Positions 52,169-61,415 of a stretch of 64,000 nucleotides of DNA are shown piece by piece. Position 1 is the stretch's first letter. Each line of letters starts with the position of its first letter. The position numbers were made by a program, and so were the translations under genes. The stretch comes from Halorubrum distributum JCM 10118 (GTDB lineage: Archaea; Halobacteriota; Halobacteria; Halobacteriales; Haloferacaceae), in the NCBI RefSeq assembly GCF_000337335.1, contig NZ_AOJN01000015.1, positions 1 to 64,000 of the forward strand. Reading direction: 5' to 3'. The notes beneath the pieces are model-generated. The model saw only the letters and a program-made list of their open reading frames with translations. It was not told the origin of the DNA and made no database searches.

Positions 52169-53713
52169 ATGTTCCAGACGACGCGCCGACGCGCTCAATC
52201 GAGCTCCACGGGGGCGATCCTCCTCGTAGCGGTGTTTCTCCTCGTGACTACCACGCTCGGAACCGCTCTCCTCGACGGGACGGCCACGGAGCCGCAGCCG
52301 ACGATGTCCGCGGAGTTCGACGCCGAAGCAACCGATCTCCGGATTACTCACGTCGGCGGTGACGCGCTCTCCGACGACGAACTGGCGGCAGTCGTCAGGG
52401 CGAACGGGAGCGCCACTCGGCTCCCGTTCGCGCCGCCGTCGGGGGAGTTCGCACTCGGGGACAACCGGACGTTTTCGGACGCGCTCGTGGCCAACGCGTC
52501 GAACGACGTCCGTCTCTACCACGAGCCCTCGGGGACCGAAATCGAGCGAGCGACGCTGACGCCCCGGTCGGGTCCGACCGCCGAGACCGGTTCGATCGAA
52601 GGCGCGATCGTCGGCCCGGACGCGGCGTCGACGCGGGTCGCTTCCGGCGCCTCGCTGGCGGTTCGCCGCTCGGTCGTGCCGCTTCCCGGTGCGACCGTCG
52701 TCGTCGACGGTCCAGGCGGGGCCGCCGAAGCGACGACCGGACCCGGCGGCGCGTACCGGATCAACGGGCTCGAACCGGGCGAGTACGAGGTGTCGGCGAC
52801 CGCACCGGGATTCGCCGTCTCGACGGCCGCGGCGGAGGTCGAGCGAAACGCGACGACGACAGTCGACCTCCGGCTCGATCCGCTGCGCCCCGCGGAGTTC
52901 GACGTCGAGATCGCTGGCGCCGACCGCCGCGTCGACGCCGGGGACCCGGTCACCCTCAACGCGACCGTCGAGAACGTCGGCGGCGAGAGCGGGACGCAGA
53001 CGGTCGAACTTCGTGTCGGCGAAGAGCGAGTCGACTCGGTCGAGGTCGAGCTCGGGCGAGGCCAGCGCCGGACGGTCTCCCTGCGCTGGCAGACGCTCCC
53101 GACCGACGTCGGCGAGCGCACCCTGACCGTCGACGCCGGGGACGACGAGGCGACGACGACCGTCGAAGTCCTCGACGCCGCGACCGACGCAGTCGCGTAC
53201 GTCGACCGCGACGGCGACGGCGAGCCGGACGAGACGTACACCGCGGTCGAACTCGCCTTCCTCGGCCCCGTCGACGGCCACCTCGTCGTGTTCGACGACG
53301 TCGGCGTCGACCTGCCGGTCGGGGCCGCGGCCGACCGCGTCACGGTTCGAGAGGGCGTCACGATACGGGCGGCCGCGGTCTCGTTCGAGGCCGCAGGCGA
53401 CCTCTCCGTCGGGCGTGGCGCCTCGGTCGACACCTCCTCACAGGAGTTCTTCGGCGCCGACGCCGGGGACATCTCGCTTCGCGCGGGCGGCGACCTCTCC
53501 GTCCGCGACGCCGCCGTTACGGCCTCCGCGAGCGCCTGGTTCGGAGCCAGCGCGGGCGATATCGACCTGACCGCCGGCGGCGACGCCGACCTCCGCGACG
53601 GGGCGTTCGAGGCGGTCGGCGCGGGCTGGTTCGCCGGCGACGGTCGAATATCGGTCACGGCCGGCGGGACGGTTCAGACCGACGGGGCGTCCTTCGACCC
53701 CGAGCGGGAGTGA
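52169..53713 (+). CDS. Surface protein with pilin-like N-terminus, Cna-B-like and CARDB-like domains
   Basis: The protein has 514 residues. RRRAQSSSTGAILLVAVFLLVTTTLGTALL is a basic leader plus one helix as in the preceding protein. About 145-235 resemble a carboxypeptidase-regulatory/Cna-B repeat (PLPGATVVVDGPGGAAEATTGPGGAYRINGLEPGEYEVSATAPGF split as several strands). About 245-335 resemble CARDB (VTLNATVENVGGESGTQTVELRVG). The C-terminal 160 residues contain a repeating GGDLSV-type strand pattern suggestive of a beta helix. It is probably exposed at the cell surface. A direct repeat CACAGTTA-T-CACAGTTA lies at 52090-52106 upstream. Confidence 0.75.
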   Translation: MFQTTRRRAQSSSTGAILLVAVFLLVTTTLGTALLDGTATEPQPTMSAEFDAEATDLRITHVGGDALSDDELAAVVRANGSATRLPFAPPSGEFALGDNRTFSDALVANASNDVRLYHEPSGTEIERATLTPRSGPTAETGSIEGAIVGPDAASTRVASGASLAVRRSVVPLPGATVVVDGPGGAAEATTGPGGAYRINGLEPGEYEVSATAPGFAVSTAAAEVERNATTTVDLRLDPLRPAEFDVEIAGADRRVDAGDPVTLNATVENVGGESGTQTVELRVGEERVDSVEVELGRGQRRTVSLRWQTLPTDVGERTLTVDAGDDEATTTVEVLDAATDAVAYVDRDGDGEPDETYTAVELAFLGPVDGHLVVFDDVGVDLPVGAAADRVTVREGVTIRAAAVSFEAAGDLSVGRGASVDTSSQEFFGADAGDISLRAGGDLSVRDAAVTASASAWFGASAGDIDLTAGGDADLRDGAFEAVGAGWFAGDGRISVTAGGTVQTDGASFDPERE

Positions 53714-53788
53714 GCCACCGCGGATTCTTCCACGATCGACGTAATACTCATCGACAAAGCCATATGCCGTCCGTATGAACGACCGTGT

Positions 53789-55132
53789 ATGACCGCAGTC
53801 GGGATCGACGGCATCGAGATCTGGACCGGGAAGCTCAAACTCGACCTGCCGGGCACGTTCGCGCCGGAGAAGGGCGACGACCCCGAGAAGTACACGAAGG
53901 GGCTCGGGCTCAACAACTCCTCGTTCCCCGACGTGTACGAGGACATCGTCACGATGGGCGCGAACGCCGCCAAGGGGCTGATGGACCGGAAGGGGCTCGA
54001 ACCCGAGGATATCGGGCGGATCGACGTCGCCACCGAGTCGGCGTTCGACCACTCGAAGCCGGTGTCGACGTACATCGCGGGCTGCCTCGAACAGGTCTAC
54101 GACGGCGACTTCACCCACGCGAACAAGGGCGAGCGCAAGTTCGCCTGTCTGGCGGGGACGCAGGCCATCGACGACGCGTACAACTGGATCCGAGCGGGCC
54201 GGAACCGCGACCGTCCGGCGATCGTCATCACCACGGACACGGCGCTGTACGCCCGCGGCGACCCGGGTGAGGCGACGCAGGGCGCCGGCGCCGTCGCGAT
54301 GCTGATCGACGAGGACCCCTCGATCGTCGAGCTGTCGACAGATCAGGGGTACGGGTCGAAAGACGAGACGGACTTCCTCAAGCCGAATCAGCAGTTCCCC
54401 AGCGTCGACGGGAAGCGGTCGGTCCAGGTGTACCTCTCTCGGATGCGCGAGGCGCTGGAGGACTACGAGTCCGTCACCGACGACATCGAACTGGAGGACT
54501 TCGCGTACGCCCCGTTCCACACGCCGTTCCCCGGGATGGTCCGGAAGGCGGCGCTGTTGGCGTACCGGCACGTCATCCGCGACACGGCCCACGAGGACGC
54601 GCTCGCCGACGAGATCGGCCGCCAGCCCCGCGAGAGCGAGTACGAGGACCGGGAGGCGTACGAGGAGGCGATCCGCGGGTACATGGACGACCTGAAGACC
54701 ACCGAGCAGTACCAGACGTGGTACGACACGGCGGTCGAGCCGACGCTCGGGCTCTCTCGCGAGGTCGGCAACTGGTACACCAGCTCCGTCCACATCGCCC
54801 GCGTGAGCGCCCTGCGAGACGCGCTGACCCGCGACCGCGAGTTCGTCGGCGACACGCTGCTCGTCGCCTCCTACGGCTCCGGCGCGCAGGCCGAGATCCA
54901 CGCCGAGACGATCCGCGAGGGGTGGCGGGCGGAGATCGAGGGGCTCGACATCGACGACCAGCTCGACGCCCGCTACGACCTCACCTGGGACGAGTACGAG
55001 GACGTCCACGACGTCCACGAGTACGACATGGACGTCGAACGCGAGGTCGAGGAGTTCACCCAGCCCGACGGGGAGTTCGTCTTCACCGGCTGGGGCCGGA
55101 TGAACGAGCGGAAGTACGAGTACGCCGAGTAG
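53789..55132 (+). CDS. hmgB: Hydroxymethylglutaryl-CoA synthase
   Basis: HMG-CoA synthase condenses acetyl-CoA with acetoacetyl-CoA in the mevalonate pathway that feeds archaeal isoprenoid lipids. The 447-residue haloarchaeal form is of the eukaryote-like branch, longer than the about 350-residue archaeal DUF35-linked type. The catalytic triad parts are visible: Glu83 in ATESAFD, Cys120 in FACLAGTQA and His244 in APFHTPFPGM. It has a CATATG box about 26-32 nt before the ATG. The gene stands between surface-protein genes and rps19e with no other mevalonate gene near. Confidence 0.95.
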   Translation: MTAVGIDGIEIWTGKLKLDLPGTFAPEKGDDPEKYTKGLGLNNSSFPDVYEDIVTMGANAAKGLMDRKGLEPEDIGRIDVATESAFDHSKPVSTYIAGCLEQVYDGDFTHANKGERKFACLAGTQAIDDAYNWIRAGRNRDRPAIVITTDTALYARGDPGEATQGAGAVAMLIDEDPSIVELSTDQGYGSKDETDFLKPNQQFPSVDGKRSVQVYLSRMREALEDYESVTDDIELEDFAYAPFHTPFPGMVRKAALLAYRHVIRDTAHEDALADEIGRQPRESEYEDREAYEEAIRGYMDDLKTTEQYQTWYDTAVEPTLGLSREVGNWYTSSVHIARVSALRDALTRDREFVGDTLLVASYGSGAQAEIHAETIREGWRAEIEGLDIDDQLDARYDLTWDEYEDVHDVHEYDMDVEREVEEFTQPDGEFVFTGWGRMNERKYEYAE

Positions 55133-55266
55133 CACAGCGCCCCCGACGCTCGGCCTCGCTCCGATCCGCGAGTCGCCCGCAGCGGCCCGCAACCCCGTGA
55201 AAACGGCTCACACGGGCCGTACGCGATACGATGGTTTTAAACGACGCTGGCGTGAATCGACACCCA

Positions 55267-55722
55267 ATGGTAACCATCTACGACGTGCCGGCCGACGACC
55301 TCATCGAGGCCGTCGCCGCGCGACTCGAGGACCGCATCGACGAGCCCGACTGGGTCGAGTTCGCAAAGACCGGCGCCGGCAAGGAGCTCCCGCCGGAGCA
55401 GGACGACTTCTGGTACGTCCGCTCCGCGAGCCTCCTGCGCAAGGTCGCCCAGAACGAGCCGATCGGCATCGAGCGGCTCGCGACCGAGTACGGCTCGAAG
55501 AAGCGCGGCTCGAACCGCTACGTCGTCCGTCCCGGCGAACACGAGGGCGGCTCCCGCAAGCTCATCCGCTCGTCGCTCCAGGCGCTCGAAGAAGAGGGGC
55601 TCGTCACCACCGCAAGCGGCGAGGGCCGCCGCGTCTCTGACGAGGGTGAGGCGTTCCTCTCTGAGGTCGCGACCGAGGTCTTCGAAGATCTCGACCGTCC
55701 GGAACTCGAACGCTACGCGTAG
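55267..55722 (+). CDS. rps19e: 30S ribosomal protein S19e
   Basis: The 151-residue small-subunit protein starts MVTIYDVPADDLIEAVAARLED. PEQDDFWYVRSASLLRKVAQNEPIG (about 46-70), then YGSKKRGSNRYVVRPGEHEGGS, contain the family signature, and IRSSLQALEEEGLVTT gives the winged-helix end. ATG 55267 is chosen over a start 36 nt upstream because TTTTAAAC (about 55234-55241) is at leaderless spacing from it. Confidence 0.95.
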   Translation: MVTIYDVPADDLIEAVAARLEDRIDEPDWVEFAKTGAGKELPPEQDDFWYVRSASLLRKVAQNEPIGIERLATEYGSKKRGSNRYVVRPGEHEGGSRKLIRSSLQALEEEGLVTTASGEGRRVSDEGEAFLSEVATEVFEDLDRPELERYA

Positions 55723-55990
55723 ATCGCTGTTTTCTCGTTTTCCGACCGTACGAATCCGTTAGCGGCCGCCATACCACGTAAGACGGCCGTTCGACGGCAG
55801 CAGGGCGTATCCAGAGTTCTCCGTCCGTTTCGAAGATGTATCGTATGTTGCTATATCAAATGTTGTCGGCAAGGTCTCTGACCCTGTCTGACTCCGTCGC
55901 CGTCCGAGCGGAACCGGTCACCCCCGTCCCGCCAGCAGGTTCTTGCTCCCTCGGCGCGGAGTCCGGCGTGATTCCGAGCGTGATTCACGC
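55723..55990. other. Intergenic region after rps19e
   Basis: GTTTTCTCGTTTTC just after the rps19e stop is a probable T-rich terminator. About 100 bp on there is an unusually A/T-rich patch (near 55835-55872) containing CTATATC that could be a core promoter. No open frame or recognisable RNA is seen beyond it. Confidence 0.4.
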
Positions 55991-56512
55991 ATGACCGATT
56001 CGCAGACCGGCGCAGTCGAACAGATCCACGTCGCCTCGGGGACGGGGGGCGACCCGGAACCGCGAGCGGCCGTCGAGGCGGTCGCCGACCGGGGGCTTCG
56101 CGGCGACCGCTACTTCGACGGCGACGGGATCTACAACGAGCAGGCGGACTTGGAGCCGAGCGACGTGACGCTGATCGAGGCGGAGGCGCTCGCGGCCACG
56201 GCCGAGGAGTTCGGCGTCGACCTGACCGCGGGCGCCCATCGACGCAACCTCACGACGCGCGGCGTCGCCCTCGACGACCTCGTCGGCGAACGGTTCCGGG
56301 TGGGTGAGGCGGTGTTCGAGGGGCTCGGTCACTGCGAGCCCTGCGGCTACATGGCGGACCTCGCGGAGGAGGCGGACGCGGCGGTCGCGCTCGACGGCCG
56401 CGGCGGACTCGACGCTCGGATCGTCGAGTCCGGGACCGTCGAAGTCGGCGACGATGTGGTTTGGTTGCCTGCCGGCGACGGGGACGGAGAGCCTACCGGA
56501 GACGCAGACTGA
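55991..56512 (+). CDS. MOSC-domain protein
   Basis: The protein has 173 residues. MOSC domains (MOCO sulfurase C-terminal) bind molybdenum cofactor or move sulfur. RGDRYFDGDGIYNEQADLEPSDVTLIEAEAL (split over strands), HRRNLTTRGVALDDLVGERFRVG and the conserved cysteine in GHCEPCGYM (about 113-121) define the family, which includes YiiM-like reductases. The fold is small and stand-alone. No molybdenum gene is adjacent; MoaE lies 40 kb away. A 16-residue upstream extension is possible, but the ATG fits the family start better. Confidence 0.88.
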   Translation: MTDSQTGAVEQIHVASGTGGDPEPRAAVEAVADRGLRGDRYFDGDGIYNEQADLEPSDVTLIEAEALAATAEEFGVDLTAGAHRRNLTTRGVALDDLVGERFRVGEAVFEGLGHCEPCGYMADLAEEADAAVALDGRGGLDARIVESGTVEVGDDVVWLPAGDGDGEPTGDAD

Positions 56513-56572
56513 AAGCCCGCCGGCGAGGCGGACAGGTGAAGGAGGACGGCGGGGGAACGGGCGGCGCGCTGA

Positions 56573-59275
56573 CTATCCCGTGTTCTTCATCCCGGCGGCG
56601 ATGCCGTTGACGGTGAGCCGCAGGGTGCGCTCCTCCTCGTCGGTGCGGTGGGTACGCCCGAGCAGGTTCGCCTGGAGGAGGTTCAGGGGGTCGACGTAGG
56701 GGTTCCGGCGGTCGAGGCTCTCTTCGAGCCACTCGCGGCGGAGCAGCTGGTCGCGGCCGCTGATCGCCAGGACCAGTTCGCGCCCGCGCTCATACTCGCC
56801 GACGAGCTCGGGGAAGAAGCGCTCGCGGAGGTCGTCGTCGGCCAGGTCGGCGTACTCGGCGGCGATCTCCGGCTCGGTGCGCGCGAGCGCCAGCGAGGCG
56901 TTGTCGAGCGTGGTCCGGAAGAACGGCCACTCGTCGAACATCTCGCGGAGCGTCTCCATGCCCTCCTCCTCGCCCACCTCGTCGAGGTAGGCGTCGATGC
57001 CGGAGGCGATCGCGTACCAGCCGGGGAGGATCAGCCGCGTCTGGGTCCACGAGAACACCCACGGGATCGCCCGCAGGTCCTCGACGCTGCGCTCGCCCGA
57101 GCGGGAGGCGGGCCGGGAGCCGAGGTTGAGGTCCTCGACGACGCTGATCGGCGTCGCCTGCTCGAAGTAGGAGACGAACCCGTCCGTGTTCAGCAGGTCG
57201 CGGTACGTCTCCCGCGCGGCGGGCGCCATGATCTCCATCGCCTCGACCCAGCGGTCGGGCACGTCCTCGACGGGCTCCTCGTTCGCCTCCTTCCGGGCGC
57301 GGATCTGCGCGTCGAGCATCTGCTCGAGTTCGCGCTCGGCGATACGGGGGTTGGCGTACTTCTCGGCGATCGCCTCGCCCTGCTCGGTGAACTTCACCTG
57401 GCCGGTGACGGTCTCGTTCGGCAGCGCGAGCAGCGCCTCGTTCATCGGGCCGCCGCCGCGCGAGATGGAGCCGCCGCGGCCGTGGAACAGCCGGAGGGTG
57501 ACGTCCTCTTCGCGGCAGAACCGGGCGATCCGGCGCTGGTTCTCGTAGAGGTCCCAGTTCGCCGCGAGGAACCCGTTCTCCTTGTTGGAGTCGGAGTAGC
57601 CGAGCATGACCTCCTGGACCTCGCCGCGGGCCTCCAGCGCGGTCGCGTACGCCTCGTTCTCGAAGAGGGTGCCGAGGATGCGCTCGGCGCCGTTGAGCGC
57701 GGACTCGGTCTCGAGGAGGGGCACCACGTCGACCGCGCAGTGGTCGGGCAGGGTGACGACGCCGACCTGATCGGACAAGAAGAGCACCTCCAGCACGTGG
57801 CTGGGCTCCTCCGTCATCGAGATGCAGTAGGTGTCGATCGCCTGCTGGCCGTACTCCTCCTGCCACTCCGCGAACGACTGGAACCGTTCGAGGACGCGCT
57901 CGGTGGTCTCCGAAACGTCGCCGGGCTCGTCGACGTCGACGACCGGCTCGTCTTGGAGGATCGCCTCGGTGAGGAAGTCGACGCGCTCCGACTCGTCCAT
58001 CCCCTCGTAGTCGACGCCCTCGACCGCGACCGCCTCGGCGACGGCCTCGGTGTGGTTCTCGCGGTGGTCGCGGAGGTCGAGCGACGCCAGCGTGAGCCCG
58101 AACGTGTCCACCTGTCGGCGGAACGGCTCGACGAAGGATTCGAGAACCGACTCCTGGCCGTCCTCGCGCAGCGACTCGGCGATGACGTCGAGGTCGTCGA
58201 GGAAGGCGTCGCCGTCGGGGTACTCGCCCGGGCGCACGTCGTTGACGCGGTCGAGCCGCTCGCGCATCAGCCGGAGCTTCTGGCGGTACGGCTCGTCGGG
58301 GTAGCGCTCGCGCGCCTCCTCGACGACGGTCGGGAACCGCTCGGCGTCGGCCGCGAGCGACCGCGCCAGCGCGTCGCCGTCGGCGTACCGGTCGCCGTCC
58401 TGGCTCAGCACGGCCGAGAGCCGCTTACACCGGTCGCGGTACTTCTCGACGGCGACCTCGCGCTGGCGTTCGAGCGTCTCGTCGGTCACCTCGGGGGTGA
58501 CGAACGGGTTGCCGTCGCGGTCGGAGCCGGCCCACGATCGGAACTCGAAGAGCTTCGGGCAGTCGACGTCGTCGTACTCCTTCGAGATGGTCTCCTCGAA
58601 CTCCTCGTAGGCGTCGCCGACGACGTCGAAGAGGGTGTTCTCGAGGTACCACTGGACGTTTCGCGCCTCGTCTTCCGGCTCGGGCGCCCGCTGGCGGACC
58701 TGGCGGGTGCCCCACAGGCTGGTCACCTCGGCGGTGACGTCGCGCCAGACGGCGCGCCGCTCGCGGTCGGTGAGGTTGCGCTCGTCGAGCTCCCCGAGGT
58801 GGTTCGCGATGGAGCGGAGCTTCGACTTCACCGTCGAGCGCCGGGCCTCCGTCGGGTGCGCGGTGAACGTCGGCTCGATGAGCACGTCGGCGAGCAGCTC
58901 CTCCAGCTCGTCGGCGTCGACGCCGGCCTCGGCGAACTCGGCGATCGTCGCGTCGAAGGAGTCGTGGAGGGCCGTCCCGTCGTCGGCGTTCCGGACCGCG
59001 CGGACGCGCTCGCGCTCCTCGGCGAGGTTGATCAGCTCGAAGTAGGTCGTGAACGCGCGGGCGACGACCTCTTCGCGGGTCGTCGAGAGGTCGTCGACCG
59101 CCGCGTGGAGGGCCGCCCGGTCCGCGGCGTCGCCCCGTCGGTAGTCGATCGCCGCGTTCCGTAGCGTCTCGACCGTCTCGTACGCCTCGGTCGAGGCCTG
59201 CGCGGCCAGGACGTCTCCCACCAGCGCCCCGAGTTCTCGAACGTCCGTCCGCACGTCCCGATTGTGCAACTTCAT
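56573..59275 (-). CDS. ppc: Phosphoenolpyruvate carboxylase (bacterial type)
   Basis: The enzyme fixes bicarbonate onto PEP to make oxaloacetate and refill the TCA cycle. The 900-residue protein is the bacterial-type enzyme, not the short archaeal PpcA. Catalytic His140 is in TAHPTEARR, GYSDSNKENGFLAANW holds a substrate lysine, the mobile loop arginines are in FHGRGGSISRGGGPMNEA, and the C-terminal LRLTVNGIAAGMKNTG ends at the regulatory Gly. ATG 59275 is preceded by TTTTAAC; the extra in-frame start three codons upstream is less likely. Large plus-strand frames opposite are shadows. Confidence 0.96.
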   Translation of the reverse strand: MKLHNRDVRTDVRELGALVGDVLAAQASTEAYETVETLRNAAIDYRRGDAADRAALHAAVDDLSTTREEVVARAFTTYFELINLAEERERVRAVRNADDGTALHDSFDATIAEFAEAGVDADELEELLADVLIEPTFTAHPTEARRSTVKSKLRSIANHLGELDERNLTDRERRAVWRDVTAEVTSLWGTRQVRQRAPEPEDEARNVQWYLENTLFDVVGDAYEEFEETISKEYDDVDCPKLFEFRSWAGSDRDGNPFVTPEVTDETLERQREVAVEKYRDRCKRLSAVLSQDGDRYADGDALARSLAADAERFPTVVEEARERYPDEPYRQKLRLMRERLDRVNDVRPGEYPDGDAFLDDLDVIAESLREDGQESVLESFVEPFRRQVDTFGLTLASLDLRDHRENHTEAVAEAVAVEGVDYEGMDESERVDFLTEAILQDEPVVDVDEPGDVSETTERVLERFQSFAEWQEEYGQQAIDTYCISMTEEPSHVLEVLFLSDQVGVVTLPDHCAVDVVPLLETESALNGAERILGTLFENEAYATALEARGEVQEVMLGYSDSNKENGFLAANWDLYENQRRIARFCREEDVTLRLFHGRGGSISRGGGPMNEALLALPNETVTGQVKFTEQGEAIAEKYANPRIAERELEQMLDAQIRARKEANEEPVEDVPDRWVEAMEIMAPAARETYRDLLNTDGFVSYFEQATPISVVEDLNLGSRPASRSGERSVEDLRAIPWVFSWTQTRLILPGWYAIASGIDAYLDEVGEEEGMETLREMFDEWPFFRTTLDNASLALARTEPEIAAEYADLADDDLRERFFPELVGEYERGRELVLAISGRDQLLRREWLEESLDRRNPYVDPLNLLQANLLGRTHRTDEEERTLRLTVNGIAAGMKNTG

Positions 59276-59547
59276 ACCACACACACTGCGGTCGCGGTCG
59301 GTTAAAACCGCGGTCTGAACGAAGGTTTGCCTCGGTTCCGAGTTAATTCGGTCACGAACGTTCCTGTTCGTTGGCCGCCGTCGAGGCGTCCGCGGCGCCG
59401 GCGACCTTGGGAACGTCGTCGCCCACGCTCCTCGAAACGTCGGCGGCGACCCCGTTCGGATCGGCGGCGACGAACGGCGACGGCGTCGATTCTCGCCCCG
59501 GTGGAGGGTTCGTCACCCTTTTTACCGATCCAACCGCAGATGCGTGT

Positions 59548-60387
59548 ATGAGTGCGTCCGACAAGTATCCGTCTGAATCCGGGCGGCGACGCTTCGTGAA
59601 GGGCGTCGTCGGCGGCGCGGCCCTCGCGGGGGTCGGCGCGATGGGGTCGGCGACCGTGAACACCCTGACGACCGCCGGCGGGGTCGGCGGCGGGTCGACG
59701 ATCGCGAAGACGATCGCGCACACCGGCGGCCCGGCGCCCCGCGGGCTCCCGCAGATCCCGGTTCAGGTCACCGACGAGGGGTACATCGAGGGGATCTGGC
59801 CCGAGACGACCACCGTCACCCAGGAGGGACAGGAGATCGAGGTCGCCCAGCAGGATCTCGGCGGGGAGACCTACACCGGCGCGTGGTTCCAGTACTGCGG
59901 CGTCGAGTCCCAGGAGAACGTCCAGCCGAACTTCGAGTCGGACAACCTGTTCCGCGCCGCGAGCGGTCCGCCGTACGACTGGCAGTCGAACACCTACTCG
60001 GGCGGCGACCGGATCCACATCGACGACTTCGACGACTACACCGAGTGGGGCAACGGGATCGGAAGCGACGGCGTCGGCAAGCCGGCGTCGGTCACGTGGC
60101 GCTCCGAGGACGCCGAGACGAACCTCAACGCGGTCGTGATCCGCTCGCCCCAGATCGAGGAGGCGGCTCAGAACAACGAGTGGCTGCAGGCGTCGACCGA
60201 CCAGGGGTTCATGGCGTACCTCAACGTCTGCACGCACTTCTGTTGTATTCCGGGCTACAAGGAGTTAGGGGAGTCCGCCCGCTACGACGCCGCCGACGGG
60301 ACCTACTGCGTCTGCCACCAGTCGACGTACGACCCGTTCACCATCGAGGACGCGCTGTTCATCGCCCGGCCTCGCCCGGAAGAGTAA
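59548..60387 (+). CDS. Tat-exported Rieske iron-sulfur protein
   Basis: The 279-residue protein is an electron carrier. RRRFVKGVVGGAALAG (about 13-28) is a Tat signal or anchor. The [2Fe-2S] ligands are C228 and H230 (CTHFCC) and C254 and H257 (CVCHQS), with C233 and C256 as the disulfide pair. The Rieske domain is at the C-terminus. A 140-residue haloarchaeal segment precedes it. Rieske proteins normally pair with cytochrome b; none is encoded in this window, though the small downstream genes are co-located. TTTTTACC is about 25-30 nt before ATG 59548. Confidence 0.92.
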   Translation: MSASDKYPSESGRRRFVKGVVGGAALAGVGAMGSATVNTLTTAGGVGGGSTIAKTIAHTGGPAPRGLPQIPVQVTDEGYIEGIWPETTTVTQEGQEIEVAQQDLGGETYTGAWFQYCGVESQENVQPNFESDNLFRAASGPPYDWQSNTYSGGDRIHIDDFDDYTEWGNGIGSDGVGKPASVTWRSEDAETNLNAVVIRSPQIEEAAQNNEWLQASTDQGFMAYLNVCTHFCCIPGYKELGESARYDAADGTYCVCHQSTYDPFTIEDALFIARPRPEE

Positions 60388-60482
60388 CGCGTCCGTCGCG
60401 GTTCCATCCTTTCTCTCCGCTTTCCGATCCGCAGTCGTCGGTCCCCGCCGCGCTTTTCACGCCGCTCGCCCGAGACGAGGGC

Positions 60483-60896
60483 ATGAGCGACGACGACCCC
60501 GCAGACGCCGACGCGCCCGCCGGAGCGGATCGCTCCGAGACCGCCGACGACTCGACTGGCACCGTCGACTCCGCTGACGCCGCCGAGAGCGCGTCCGCCG
60601 CCGACGACTTCGAGACGGAGCTCGCTCGCGCCCGCGACCTCCTCGACGGCGACGACATCGACGCGGTCCACGTCGGCGTCGTCCGCGACGGCGAGGTCGA
60701 CACCACGTTCGCCCAGCGCACCGACGGCGACGCCGAGGGTGCGGGGCTCCGCGCGCTCGCGCTGCTCGCCGCGCACGTCAGGCTGGTCGCGGGCGAGGCG
60801 GGCGTCGAGCCCTCCACCGTCGCCGGCGACGCCGCGACGCTCGCGGGACAGGTGGAACAGATCCCGGCCAGCACCGACCAGATCCCCGACGAGTAG
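60483..60896 (+). CDS. Small acidic haloarchaeal protein (DUF8113-like?)
   Basis: The protein has 137 residues. The first 45 are low-complexity Asp/Ala/Ser. The rest, FETELARARDLLDGDDIDAVHVGVVRDGEVDTTF then RALALLAAHVRLVAGEAG, is a compact alpha/beta domain conserved in haloarchaea (DUF8113 from memory, unverified). It follows the Rieske gene by 95 bp on the same strand. Function is unknown. Confidence 0.7.
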   Translation: MSDDDPADADAPAGADRSETADDSTGTVDSADAAESASAADDFETELARARDLLDGDDIDAVHVGVVRDGEVDTTFAQRTDGDAEGAGLRALALLAAHVRLVAGEAGVEPSTVAGDAATLAGQVEQIPASTDQIPDE

Positions 60897-60956
60897 CTCG
60901 GTCACCGCGTCCCGCCGAATGCCCCGGTTGCGCGCTCGGTCGAGCCCGTTCGCCCG

Positions 60957-61415
60957 TCAGGACTCGCTCGCCCGGATCCGACGGAGCTGGTGGGTCACGC
61001 CCGCGAGCGCGACCAGCAGGACCGCGAGGTTGAAGACGGCGAGCGCCACGGACTGGTAGGCCGGATCGAACCACGTGCGGATCGCGTTGCCGGACTGGCT
61101 GTAGAACCCCCAGCCGGCGACGACCGCGAGCAGCGACAGCGCGGCCAGCCCGACGCGGTCGAGCAGGCCGCGGAGGTCGTCGGTCGAGAGGCGGTCGAAG
61201 CCGGAGGCGTCGACCGGCTCCGTCCATCCGTTCGCGTCGGTGTCCTCGGCGTCCGTCGCCGTGCGGTCGGTCGCGTCGGTGTCGTCTGTCATTGGCTGTG
61301 GTGGGTGGCGGGTGTGGTCGGTGTCGGTCGTTCGGTCGGTGGTCGTTCGGTCCGTCGCCGGTTCGTCGGGGTCCGGTTCGTCGGTCGGTCCGTCGCGCGA
61401 CGGGTCGTCCGTCAT
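60957..61415 (-). CDS. Two-helix membrane protein with acidic tail
   Basis: The protein has up to 152 residues: a Thr/Asp-rich disordered N-terminal part (about 1-65), DRLSTDDLRGLLDRVG, then membrane helices at about 90-107 and 120-138. It could start at 61415, where the ATG overlaps the preceding stop (ATGA), or at an internal ATG at residue 42. It is the second gene of a pair with the PGF-CTERM protein. I recall it as a DUF8060-type family, unverified. Confidence 0.7.
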   Translation of the reverse strand: MTDDPSRDGPTDEPDPDEPATDRTTTDRTTDTDHTRHPPQPMTDDTDATDRTATDAEDTDANGWTEPVDASGFDRLSTDDLRGLLDRVGLAALSLLAVVAGWGFYSQSGNAIRTWFDPAYQSVALAVFNLAVLLVALAGVTHQLRRIRASES

